Assembly: GCF_049739465.1 (NCBI RefSeq)
Contig: NZ_JBMHHY010000006.1
Location: 1-64,000, forward strand
Direction of reading: 5' to 3'
Source: Embleya sp049739465
Lineage (GTDB): Bacteria; Actinomycetota; Actinomycetes; Streptomycetales; Streptomycetaceae
DNA length: 64,000 bases
Below are positions 1-7,824 of the stretch, one piece after another (position 1 is the stretch's first letter; the number at the start of each line of letters is the position of its first letter). The notes under the pieces were generated by a model that worked only from the letters and a program-made list of their open reading frames with translations, was not told the DNA's origin and searched no databases. The position numbers were made by a program, and so were the translations under genes.

Positions 1-338
1 CATCACCGGCCGCAACCCGCCCCGGGCACCCGCCCCCGCCGCCGACGCATCGAGCCCGACCACACCCGAACCCGCCACCTCCGAGCCCAACACCCACACC
101 GCCCCGCCCGCCGGGACGTCTACAACCGGCGACCCGTCCCCCGGGCCCGCCAAGACCGCCAACGCACCCGTCGGGTCCGAATCCGCACACCCCGAACCCA
201 CTTCACCCAAGCCCGACGCCCCACCCCGCTCGCCCACCGCACCCATCACCGGCCGCAACCCGCCCCGGGCACCCGCCCCCGCCGCCGACGCATCGAGCCC
301 GACCACACCCGAACCCGCCACCTCCGAGCCCAACACCC
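1..338. repeat. 95-bp perfect direct repeat, 243-bp period
   Basis: Bases 1-95 and 244-338 are identical. The 243-bp spacing equals 81 codons, so the repeat is in frame within the decarboxylase coding sequence on the minus strand (repeated peptide begins VLGSEVAGSGVVGLDASAAG). The 148 bp between the copies are unique. The window starts inside a copy, so further units may lie to the left. Confidence 0.9.
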
Positions 339-510
339 GGGCCACCTCGGCCGCCACGCCCGCCGGGCCGCCCGGGGGCAGTGGGCCGCCGCGGGTGGTC
401 GCGCCGGTCGTCAGTGCGGCCAGCGCGACGTCGAGCAACGGGCGCAGTGCGTCGATCCCCGCCACTCCGCCGGCCAGGGCAGCGTGGCCGGCGGGCTGCT
501 CGGGGGTCAT
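1..510 (-). CDS. PLP-dependent decarboxylase, N-terminal part (window edge)
   Basis: Only the first 170 codons are inside the window. The ATG (508-510) overlaps the stop of the aminotransferase gene (ATGA), so the two are translationally coupled. The first ~50 residues (helical, with DALRPLLDVALAAL and a GGPLPPGGPAGVAAEV stretch) resemble the N-terminal segment of group II decarboxylases such as L-2,4-diaminobutyrate decarboxylase. From about residue 57 the sequence becomes Gly/Ala/Val-rich and contains an in-frame direct repeat that is not part of the usual fold. With an upstream aminotransferase and an iron box this is most likely the diamine-forming step of a siderophore pathway; the catalytic PLP domain lies outside the window, so the assignment rests mainly on context. 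Confidence 0.6.
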   Translation of the reverse strand, partial: MTPEQPAGHAALAGGVAGIDALRPLLDVALAALTTGATTRGGPLPPGGPAGVAAEVARVLGSEVAGSGVVGLDASAAGAGARGGLRPVMGAVGERGGASGLGEVGSGCADSDPTGALAVLAGPGDGSPVVDVPAGGAVWVLGSEVAGSGVVGLDASAAGAGARGGLRPVM

Positions 511-2030
511 GACGGCGCCGATCCCGGGCGGGCCGCCGTGGCCGCCTCGATGGCGGCGGCCAGGCGTTCCAGGACCGCGTCCGCCTGGAGCTCGGTCATC
601 GTCAGCGGGGGCGACAACCGGACCACGCTGTCGTGTCGGCCGCCCAACTCGACGATCAGGCCGCGGCTCAGGGCCTCGCGGCGGATCGCGAGCGCCAGGT
701 TCGGGGCCGCCGGGCGGACCCCGCGCGCGTCCGGGGCCGCGTCGGGTTCGACGATCTCCACGCCGAGCATCAGACCGCGTCCGCGCACCTCGCCGATGGC
801 CGGCTGACCGGGCATCAGATCCCGTAGCGCGCCCGCGAGTCGGCCGCCGATCCGGGCGGCGTGCACGGGCAGCCGATGCTCGCGGACGAATGCGATCGTC
901 GCGGTGCCGGCCGCCATCGCGAGCTGGTTGCCGCGGAAGGTGCCCGCGCGCGTCCCCGGCCACCAGCGGTCCAGTTCGGCGCGGTAGACCACCGCCGCCA
1001 GCGGCAGACTGCCGCCGATCGCCTTGGAGATGACCATCACGTCCGGCACCACGCCGGCATGGTCCACACCCCACATCGCGCCGGTCCGCCCCAGGCCGGT
1101 CTGTACCTCGTCCGCGACCAGCGGGATCCCGCGCGCCGCGGTGAGCCGGCGCAACTCGCGCAACCAGCCGTCCGGCGCGGGCAGTACGCCCTCGCCCTGG
1201 ACCGGCTCCACGATCAGCCCGGCGGGCGTCGGCGCCCCGCCGTCGGGGGCGGCCAACCGGGCGCGCGCGTAGTGCGCGGCGAGCCGCTCGCCCTCGGCGC
1301 CGCCGGTGCCGAACGGGCAGCGGTAGTCCTGCGGGAACGGCAGCCGGATCGGATCGCCGGTGCCCGCCCCCGTCGCGTCCCGGATCGCCGGGTCGCCGCC
1401 GACCGCGAGTGCGCCGTCGGTCATCCCGTGCCAGGCCCCGGTGAAGGCGACCACCCCGCGCCGCCCGCCGGCGGTCCGGACCAGCTCGAGCGCCGCCTTT
1501 ACCGCGTCGGTGCCCGCCGGTCCGCAGAACCGGATCCGCCCCTCTCGGGCCAACTCCGGCGGCAGCGTGGCGAACAGCTCCTCGACGAACCGGTCCTCGA
1601 CCGGGGTGGCCAGGTCGAGCGCGTGCAGCGGCGCCCCGGTGTCGAGCACGCCGCGGATCGCCGCGAGCACCACCGGGTGGTTGTGCCCGAGGGCCAGGGT
1701 GCCCGCCCCGGACAGGCAGTCGAGATAGCGCCGACCGTCGGCCCCCTCCACCGTCATCCCCCGAGCGCGCACCGGCACGATCGGCAGCGAGCGGGCGTAG
1801 GTGCGGGCCGAGGACTCCCGGGCGCCCGGTCCACGCAGGATGCCCGGCGCATCCGCGAGCGGATCACCCGAGCGCTGCCGGCCGATCCGCGCACCGTCCG
1901 CACCCGCGCCGGCCGCACTCGCACCGGCCGATGCCTCGCGATCCGGGCCCGCGTCGGCGCCGGCCGAGCCCACGGGTGCCGGGTCCTCGGTGCCGGAGCG
2001 GTCGTCCGGCCTGGTCAGGGCGGCGGTCAT
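507..2030 (-). CDS. Diaminobutyrate--2-oxoglutarate aminotransferase-like class III aminotransferase
   Basis: 507 residues, PLP fold type I, class III (omega) aminotransferase. Visible motifs are the LSGAGTLALGHNHP region, GPAGTDAVKAALEL, the AWHGMTDGAL segment, VADEVQTGLGRTG and the PLP lysine in VISKAIGG. The family moves an amino group between glutamate and aspartate semialdehyde to give L-2,4-diaminobutyrate. The start is ATG 2030, with GGAGG ten bases upstream. Residues 1 to ~75 are an Ala/Gly-rich extension before the conserved domain. The next gene overlaps by 4 bp and an iron box lies 43-61 bp upstream, which together point to iron-starvation expression and siderophore (1,3-diaminopropane-type) precursor supply. 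Confidence 0.85.
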   Translation of the reverse strand: MTAALTRPDDRSGTEDPAPVGSAGADAGPDREASAGASAAGAGADGARIGRQRSGDPLADAPGILRGPGARESSARTYARSLPIVPVRARGMTVEGADGRRYLDCLSGAGTLALGHNHPVVLAAIRGVLDTGAPLHALDLATPVEDRFVEELFATLPPELAREGRIRFCGPAGTDAVKAALELVRTAGGRRGVVAFTGAWHGMTDGALAVGGDPAIRDATGAGTGDPIRLPFPQDYRCPFGTGGAEGERLAAHYARARLAAPDGGAPTPAGLIVEPVQGEGVLPAPDGWLRELRRLTAARGIPLVADEVQTGLGRTGAMWGVDHAGVVPDVMVISKAIGGSLPLAAVVYRAELDRWWPGTRAGTFRGNQLAMAAGTATIAFVREHRLPVHAARIGGRLAGALRDLMPGQPAIGEVRGRGLMLGVEIVEPDAAPDARGVRPAAPNLALAIRREALSRGLIVELGGRHDSVVRLSPPLTMTELQADAVLERLAAAIEAATAARPGSAPS

Positions 2031-2072
2031 GACTGCGGCACCTCCACAAGGGCGATCAAGGGCGATCGGGAT

Positions 2073-2091
2073 TTAGGTAAGGCTTACCTTG
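2073..2091. promoter_or_regulatory. Iron box (IdeR/DmdR-type operator)
   Basis: TTAGGTAAGGCTTACCTTG is a near-perfect palindrome matching the actinobacterial iron box (TTAGGTTAGGCTAACCTAA) at about 15 of 19 positions. It sits just upstream of the aminotransferase start and is expected to place the aminotransferase-decarboxylase operon under Fe(II)-dependent repression. The divergent protease gene starts 163 bp away on the other side and might also be affected. Confidence 0.85.
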
Positions 2092-2253
2092 GAGTAGTGA
2101 CGGAAGGCAAAATCCTCACCACAACGAGTGACGATCGCCGGATCGACGGCCCCGCTGAAAACAACGACCGAACCGCCGCCCGATCACGGCCGAGGGCCCC
2201 TCCGATACTGTCGGGCGGTCATCCACGGGGGGCGCACACGGGGAGGTAGGCGC

Positions 2254-3336
2254 GTGACGCGCGGCGTTCGCACGCTGTTCGTCGCGCTGACGGTGGCGGT
2301 ATCGCTGCTGGTGACGGGCACCGTCATGGCATTGACACTGCGCGGCGTCAGTCACGACGACGGCCACGGCCGGGGGCCGGGAGCACTCGCGGATCCCGGC
2401 GATCCGGCGCACTGGACCCCGGAACGCATGAGCCGGGCCAAACCCCGTGACCCGCGCGGCGAGGACGGCCCGCCCGCCCCCTCGGCGGCACCCGGCCGCA
2501 CCGACCCGACGCCCACGTGGGGACCGCTGCCCGACGTGCTCGCCGAGGCCAAGCCGCCGCCCGTACCGGCCAGACCGGTCCCGCGCCCCTACGCGGGCGA
2601 ACCCGGCACCATCGCCGTCGGCAAGCTGTTCTTCGAGGCCCCCGACGGCCCCTCCGCCTGCTCGGGCACCGTGGTCGCCGACCCCAAGCGTCCCGGTCAC
2701 AGCAATCTGGTCTGGACCGCCGGGCACTGCGTACACGCCGGCCGCGGCGGCACCTGGTTCACCAGCCTGCAGTTCGTACCCGCGTTCAACAGCAGCGGCC
2801 AGGCCACCCTGGCCAATCTCGGCAACCCCGGCCCGGTCGCCCCGTTCGGCCAGTGGTGGGCGACCTCGGTGGCCACCTCCGACCAGTGGCGCGCCGGCGG
2901 CACCGACTCCACCTCGACGGCCACCTCCTACGACTACGCCGTGGTCGAGGTGCGCAACCCCGACCACAGCGCGCGCAGCCTGGAGGAGGTGGTCGGCCGC
3001 GCCCTACCGGTGTGGTTCGACGCACCGCGCGCCCTGGCCGCCGCGAGCGCGTACGGCTATCCACAGGACGCCCCGTTCGACGGCCTGACCATGTTCGGCT
3101 GCACCCAGGACCCGCGCCGGATGACCGTCGACCCGAACACCCCGCCGCTGCTTCGGATCGGCTGCACGATGACCGCCGGCGCCAGCGGCGGCGGCTGGTA
3201 TGCCACCGCCCCCGACGGCAGCCTGCGGCTGATCGGGAACAGCGCGCTCAGCGGCGCCGGACACACCTGGATCGCCGGCCCCTACCTGGACCAGGAGGCC
3301 CGCCGCATGCTGGACAACCTCAAACGCAAGCGCTGA
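2254..3336 (+). CDS. Secreted or membrane-anchored trypsin-like serine protease
   Basis: 360 residues from GTG 2254, preceded by GGGAGG. An N-terminal hydrophobic segment (residues ~7-27) is a signal peptide or anchor, followed by a ~100-residue Pro-rich linker and a chymotrypsin-fold S1 domain. The catalytic triad is visible: His158 in TAGHC, Asp227 in SYDYAVV and Ser311 in GASGGGW. The GASGGG form is typical of actinomycete extracellular glutamyl-endopeptidase/trypsin-like enzymes. It acts outside the membrane; the substrate is unknown. An earlier in-frame start exists at 2128 but has no signal-peptide-like N-terminus. A strong hairpin follows the stop. Confidence 0.85.
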   Translation: MTRGVRTLFVALTVAVSLLVTGTVMALTLRGVSHDDGHGRGPGALADPGDPAHWTPERMSRAKPRDPRGEDGPPAPSAAPGRTDPTPTWGPLPDVLAEAKPPPVPARPVPRPYAGEPGTIAVGKLFFEAPDGPSACSGTVVADPKRPGHSNLVWTAGHCVHAGRGGTWFTSLQFVPAFNSSGQATLANLGNPGPVAPFGQWWATSVATSDQWRAGGTDSTSTATSYDYAVVEVRNPDHSARSLEEVVGRALPVWFDAPRALAAASAYGYPQDAPFDGLTMFGCTQDPRRMTVDPNTPPLLRIGCTMTAGASGGGWYATAPDGSLRLIGNSALSGAGHTWIAGPYLDQEARRMLDNLKRKR

Positions 3337-3358
3337 TCGATCCGGAAAACACCGAAAA

Positions 3359-3394
3359 CCCGGCTCGCACCCGGGAAATCGGGTGCGAGCCGGG
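3359..3394. terminator. Bidirectional hairpin between protease and hflX
   Basis: Perfect 15-bp stem (CCCGGCTCGCACCCG and its complement) with a 6-nt loop between two convergent gene ends. There is no T-tract, as usual for high-G+C actinomycetes. Confidence 0.85.
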
Positions 3395-3437
3395 CCCGTT
3401 CGGCCGAACCGCATCCCTTTTGCGGTCCGACAATGGA

Positions 3438-4943
3438 TCAGCGCTTGGCGACCACGAACCGCTCCAGCTCGGCGGCGAGTTGCCGGCCCACCCGGGCGTG
3501 CAGCCACGTGCCCGACTCGCGGTGCTCGGTGCCGAGCAGTTCGCCGCTCCCGTGCACCTTGGCCACCAGATCGCCGCGCTCGTAGGGCACGACCACCTCG
3601 ACCTCGACGTCGGGCCGGGGCAGTTCCTCGTCGATCAGCGCGAGCAGCTCGTCCATGCCCTGCCCGGTGCGGGCGGACACCACGATCGCGTGCTTCTCCC
3701 GCCGCAACAGCCGCGCCAGCACCTCCGGATCGGCCGCGTCGGCCTTGTTCACCACCACGATCTCGCGCACCTTGTGCGCCTCGACCTCGGTGAACACCTC
3801 GCGTACGGCCGCCAGTTGGGCCTCGGGCGTGGGATCGGAGCCGTCCACCACGTGCAGGATCAGGTCCGCGTCGGCGACCTCCTCCAGGGTGGACCGGAAC
3901 GCCTCGACCAGCTGGTGCGGCAGGTGCCGCACGAAGCCGACCGTGTCCGCCAGCGTGTAGCCGCGCCCGCTGGGCGTCTCGGCCCGACGCACGGTCGGAT
4001 CCAGGGTGGCGAACAGCGCGTTCTCCACCAGGACACCCGCACCGGTCAACCGGTTCAGGATCGAGGACTTGCCGGCGTTGGTGTAACCCGCGATGGCCAC
4101 CGACGGGATCGCGTTGCGCCGGCGCTCCTGTCGCTTGGTGTCGCGGGCCTTCTTCATGTCCGCGATCTCGCGGCGCATCTTGGCCATCTTCTCCCGGATG
4201 CGCCGACGATCGGTCTCGATCTTCGTCTCACCGGGACCACGCGTGGCCATGCCGCCACCGCCGCCACCGCCCATCTGGCGAGACAGCGAGGCACCCCAGC
4301 CACGCAGGCGCGGCAGCATGTACTGCATCTGCGCCAGCGAGACCTGGGCCTTGCCCTCACGGGACTTGGCGTGTTGGGCGAAGATGTCCAGGATCAGCGC
4401 GGTGCGGTCGACGACCTTGACCTTGACCACGTCTTCGAGCTGGATCAACTGACCGGGCGTCAGTTCACCGTCGCAGACCACGGTGTCCGCGCCCGTGGCG
4501 ATCACCACGTCGCGCAGTTCCCGGGCCTTCCCGGACCCGATGTAGGTGGCCGGGTCCGGCTTGTCGCGGCGCTGGATCAGTCCGTCCAGCACCTGCGAAC
4601 CCGCGGTCTCGGCCAGCGCCGCGAGTTCCTTGAGCGAGTATTCGGCGTCCGCGGCGGTGCCGTCGGTCCAGACCCCGACCAACACGACCCGTTCCAGGCG
4701 AAGCTGTCGGTATTCGACCTCGGTGACATCGGTCAGCTCCGTGGAGAGACCGGCGATCCGGCGGAGCGCGCTGCGCTCCTCGCGGTCGAACTGGTCGCCG
4801 TCGTAGTCGACCGGACGACCCCCGACGTCATCGCCCGGTCCGAATCCGTCGAAGGACGCTCCGTCGTCGAAGCCGTCGGCGTCGTCGAATAGCGGAGTCG
4901 AGTCCGTGTCGTCGTGTCCGGCGCGGTGTGAGCGAGAAGTCAT
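3438..4943 (-). CDS. hflX: GTPase HflX
   Basis: 501 residues. HflX is a ribosome-associated GTPase that splits or rescues stalled 70S ribosomes. N-terminal HflX domain (about residues 75-260) contains the Gly-rich stretch QMGGGGGGGMATRGPGE and is followed by a coiled coil. The G domain (from ~275) shows G1 GYTNAGKSS, G3 DTVGF, G4 NKAD and G5 SARTG. I chose ATG 4943 (MTSRSHR) because AGGA precedes it; in-frame starts up to 5030 would add up to 29 unconserved residues. The acidic, low-complexity N-terminal ~50 residues are typical of actinomycete members. Confidence 0.95.
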   Translation of the reverse strand: MTSRSHRAGHDDTDSTPLFDDADGFDDGASFDGFGPGDDVGGRPVDYDGDQFDREERSALRRIAGLSTELTDVTEVEYRQLRLERVVLVGVWTDGTAADAEYSLKELAALAETAGSQVLDGLIQRRDKPDPATYIGSGKARELRDVVIATGADTVVCDGELTPGQLIQLEDVVKVKVVDRTALILDIFAQHAKSREGKAQVSLAQMQYMLPRLRGWGASLSRQMGGGGGGGMATRGPGETKIETDRRRIREKMAKMRREIADMKKARDTKRQERRRNAIPSVAIAGYTNAGKSSILNRLTGAGVLVENALFATLDPTVRRAETPSGRGYTLADTVGFVRHLPHQLVEAFRSTLEEVADADLILHVVDGSDPTPEAQLAAVREVFTEVEAHKVREIVVVNKADAADPEVLARLLRREKHAIVVSARTGQGMDELLALIDEELPRPDVEVEVVVPYERGDLVAKVHGSGELLGTEHRESGTWLHARVGRQLAAELERFVVAKR

Positions 4944-5099
4944 ATCGTCCTGTTCAACGTAGTCGGCGGGCCGCTCCATTCCCCTCGGGCGGCCGTCACG
5001 ATGGTCCCATGGCGGCCGCCGCGCGGGCATCCGGGTTTTCGGCCGGATTCGGCCCGAAGCGGATCCGACCGCACGGCCGGGACGCGGCGCCCGCCTACC

Positions 5100-5810
5100 T
5101 CACGAGGTGAGCAGCCGGGCCTGGCCCGCGTCGGTGTGCACCTTGACGTGGTTCGGCGACTGGTCGTTGCGCGAGACCTTGACGTCGGTGTCGCCGACCG
5201 TGGTGGACACGTCGGTGGCGTACTGCGTCCCGCCGGGCACCCGTACCGTGGCCCGGCCCGCGTTGGTCTTGGCGCTCACGTCGGTCGGCGCCTTGGTGAA
5301 GGTCAGGTCTATCGACCCGGCGCTGGTCTGCGCGGTCACCTTGGCCGAGGTCAGCCCCTCGCCGTCGATCTTGCCCGCGCCCGTGTGCAGGTTCAGCGTC
5401 CCGGTCAGGTCGCGCAGGGTCACGTTGCCCGCGTCGGTCCGGACGTCGATCCCGGCGCCGCCGCGCGGGATGGTCACGTCGTAGGCGACGAAACAGGCCT
5501 TCTTGCTCGCGCAGTTGTAGTCCAGGACCAGCTGACCGTTGCCGTCCACGTTGTGTGTGGTGGTCGGCGCGGTGTTGTCGTAGTGCTGTTTCTCGGTCAC
5601 CTGGACGTTCTTCACGTCGCCCTCGGTCACCTTGACGTTGCCCGCCGCGCTGTCCACCTTGAGCGACTTCACGGTCTGCGTGACGTCGTAGGACGTGGTC
5701 TTCTTCTCCGCGTCGTGCCCGGTGTCCACGTTGAACTCACACGCGGTGAGCGCCAACGGCAGGGCGACCAGAGGGGCGAGCAGGGCCAGTCGACGGTTGC
5801 GGGCAGACAT
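5100..5810 (-). CDS. DUF4097-family beta-helical lipoprotein
   Basis: 236 residues with a lipoprotein signal peptide: basic start, hydrophobic stretch and lipobox LTAC with Cys24. The rest is a succession of short beta-repeat units (VDSAAGNVKVTEGDV, DVRTDAGNVTL, LHTGAGKIDGEG, QTSAGSID, KTNAGRATV), the pattern of DUF4097 'putative adhesin' domains. It is predicted to be anchored on the outer face of the membrane; no biochemical role is established. RBS AGGAG precedes ATG 5810. The gene stands alone. Confidence 0.75.
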   Translation of the reverse strand: MSARNRRLALLAPLVALPLALTACEFNVDTGHDAEKKTTSYDVTQTVKSLKVDSAAGNVKVTEGDVKNVQVTEKQHYDNTAPTTTHNVDGNGQLVLDYNCASKKACFVAYDVTIPRGGAGIDVRTDAGNVTLRDLTGTLNLHTGAGKIDGEGLTSAKVTAQTSAGSIDLTFTKAPTDVSAKTNAGRATVRVPGGTQYATDVSTTVGDTDVKVSRNDQSPNHVKVHTDAGQARLLTS

Positions 5811-6033
5811 GCGGTCTCCTCGGGATAGGGGCGGGGTACGCCGCCCGAACGCACGACCACTCCCCCGCTTGCTTCTCCCCCAAGGCTAGGAAGACCCGCC
5901 CGCGCCCGCGTCGGTCCGGCGTCGGGTAAGGCGGGTCCTTCCCTGGCAGGAGAGCACGTCGAGCCGCTCCACCTCCAGGCAGGGCCGGTCTCGGGGTTCT
6001 CCCGGACCCCGGTACCGGGACCAGGGCACCGGA

Positions 6034-6777
6034 TCAGTGCGCCAACCGCGCGGCCAACGCCGAGGTGAGCGCGGTGAAATCGGCCGCCTCGGCCTCGTCC
6101 AGGACCGCGTAGCAGGCCGCCACGAGCTCGTCGGTGAGCTCTTCGGCGGCCCGGCGGCGGGCCGCCAGATGCTCGGTGACCTCGGGAAACGGCTTTTTGT
6201 GCCCGTAGAACTCGAGGTAGGGACCGGCCTCGGCGACCTGCGCCTCGACCGGGCTCAACCGGTGCGCGGTCAGCGCCACGATGTGCAGCCCGCCGCGCTG
6301 CTCGCGCAGCGTCTGGAGGTTCTGCGCGAGCCGCGCCGGCGCGTCATCCGGAAGAGGTACACCGCGCCAGGCCGAGTAGAGCGGGGCGTGCGCGCCCAGG
6401 TCGTTGGCGCGCACGATCCGGGTGGTGATCTCGGCCAGTCGGGCCACCTCGGGCAGCTCGGCGAGATGCTCGCGGCCCCACGCGCGGGCGCAGTCGGCGT
6501 ACAACTCGCCGATCCGCGCGGGCGGCGCGACCTTGCGGCCGCTCTCCCACAGCGGTAGCAGGACGCCGGGGGTGAAGTGATGGAACGCGCGCACGAGCGT
6601 GTCGTCGTCCACGTCCCCGAGTACGCCGCCGCGACCGGCGACATAGAGCGTGATGCCGTCCAGGCCCAACTCCGCGCCGCGGGCGACGGTGGGCGGCGCG
6701 AAGAAGAAGGCCCCCGCCGCCTGGACCGTCGTCTTGACCGCGCGGGTGGTGTCGCGGGCCGTGTCCATGCTGCTCAT
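6034..6777 (-). CDS. Conserved actinobacterial protein (SCO6745-like)
   Basis: 247 residues, all-alpha by composition, no signal peptide or membrane segment. The start (FFAPPTVARGAELGLDG, then AGRGGVLGDV and HHFTPG) resembles the uncharacterised actinobacterial SCO6745-type family, in which a short N-terminal helical region is followed by helices and a conserved LREQRGGLHIVALT segment. No catalytic motif is obvious and I do not assign a function. ATG 6777 is used; a second ATG lies at 6768. It lies just downstream of dapF on the same strand with a 95-bp gap. Confidence 0.55.
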   Translation of the reverse strand: MSSMDTARDTTRAVKTTVQAAGAFFFAPPTVARGAELGLDGITLYVAGRGGVLGDVDDDTLVRAFHHFTPGVLLPLWESGRKVAPPARIGELYADCARAWGREHLAELPEVARLAEITTRIVRANDLGAHAPLYSAWRGVPLPDDAPARLAQNLQTLREQRGGLHIVALTAHRLSPVEAQVAEAGPYLEFYGHKKPFPEVTEHLAARRRAAEELTDELVAACYAVLDEAEAADFTALTSALAARLAH

Positions 6778-6872
6778 GCTCGTGTCTCCCCATGACGGCG
6801 CTGCTTGACCAGGTCAGGCAAGACCTATCACGGTGTGCGGAGCGAGCACAGGGGCTCGGGCCCCGACCCGGG

Positions 6873-7748
6873 TCACCCCCGGAGTCGGTCGGAGCACAGG
6901 CGGTCGAGGTCGACCGTGCCCTCGGCGACGATCACGGCCGGGCCGGTCATCTCGATGTGGCCGTCCACCCGCTCGGTGATCACCAGGCGCCCGCCCGGGA
7001 CGTCCACCGTGTAGGTGACCGGCACGCCGGTGCGCGCCGGATCCGCGCCGTCCGCGCGCGCCGCCGCGACCATCACCGCACACGCGCCGGTCCCGCACGA
7101 CCGGGTCTCCCCCGAGCCGCGCTCGTGCACCCGCATCGCCACGTGGCCCGGCCCGCGACGCACCACGAACTCGACGTTGACCCCGTGCGGGTAGGCACCG
7201 GCCGGGGACACCTCGGGCGCCGTGTACAGATTGCCCGCCTGGGCCAGGTCCTCGACGAACACCACCGCGTGCGGGTTGCCCATGTCCACGTTGGTCGCGG
7301 GCCGCACGCGCCCCTCGACCTCGACGCCGATGCCGGCGGAGCCGGGCCACCGGGCCACGCCCATGTCCACCGTGATCGCACCCTCGGCGGGCACCGTGAC
7401 CACCTTGACGCCGCCGCGCGTGGCCACTCGCACCTGGCCCGGCTCGACCAGGCCGCGCTCGACCAGGTGGCGGGCGAACACCCGCACCCCGTTGCCGCAC
7501 ATCTCGGCGATCGACCCGTCGCCGTTGCGATAGTCCATGAACCACTCGGCCTCGCCGGCGAGTTGCTCGGCGGCCGGATCCTTGGCCGAACGAACCACCC
7601 GCAGCAGGCCGTCGGCACCGATCCCGGCCCGCCGATCGCACAGCGCGGCGACCTGCTCGACGCCCAGGTCCAACCCGCCGTCCGCATCCGGCACGATGAC
7701 GAAGTCGTTCTCGGTGCCATGGCCCTTGAAGAAGTGCAGAGTGCTCAC
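6873..7748 (-). CDS. dapF: Diaminopimelate epimerase
   Basis: 291 residues. It converts LL- to meso-diaminopimelate in the cytoplasm for lysine and peptidoglycan synthesis. Two-domain PLP-independent epimerase with both catalytic cysteines: Cys84 in MCGNGVR and Cys218 in SCGTGAC. The N-terminal FKGHGTENDFV matches the family signature. The start is GTG 7748. A 22-bp hairpin upstream (7766-7814) separates it from ggt, so dapF probably has its own promoter in the short gap or is read through from upstream. Confidence 0.95.
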   Translation of the reverse strand: MSTLHFFKGHGTENDFVIVPDADGGLDLGVEQVAALCDRRAGIGADGLLRVVRSAKDPAAEQLAGEAEWFMDYRNGDGSIAEMCGNGVRVFARHLVERGLVEPGQVRVATRGGVKVVTVPAEGAITVDMGVARWPGSAGIGVEVEGRVRPATNVDMGNPHAVVFVEDLAQAGNLYTAPEVSPAGAYPHGVNVEFVVRRGPGHVAMRVHERGSGETRSCGTGACAVMVAAARADGADPARTGVPVTYTVDVPGGRLVITERVDGHIEMTGPAVIVAEGTVDLDRLCSDRLRG

Positions 7749-7765
7749 CCGACAATCCTAGGCCG

Positions 7766-7814
7766 CACGAGCGCGCGGTCCCGGCGGGTATTCCGCCGGG
7801 ACCGCGCGCTCGTG
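7766..7814 (-). terminator. 22-bp perfect hairpin downstream of ggt
   Basis: Arms 7766-7787 and 7793-7814 are perfectly complementary with a 5-nt loop (GTATT). It lies 10 bp after the ggt stop on the minus strand and 17 bp before the dapF start. One of the strongest terminators in the window. Confidence 0.85.
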
Positions 7815-7824
7815 CAATGGCCCG

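Noticed and set aside
861..2249. Plus-strand open frame opposite the aminotransferase
   Set aside because: Antisense shadow with Arg/Pro-rich composition; the minus-strand aminotransferase has all family motifs.
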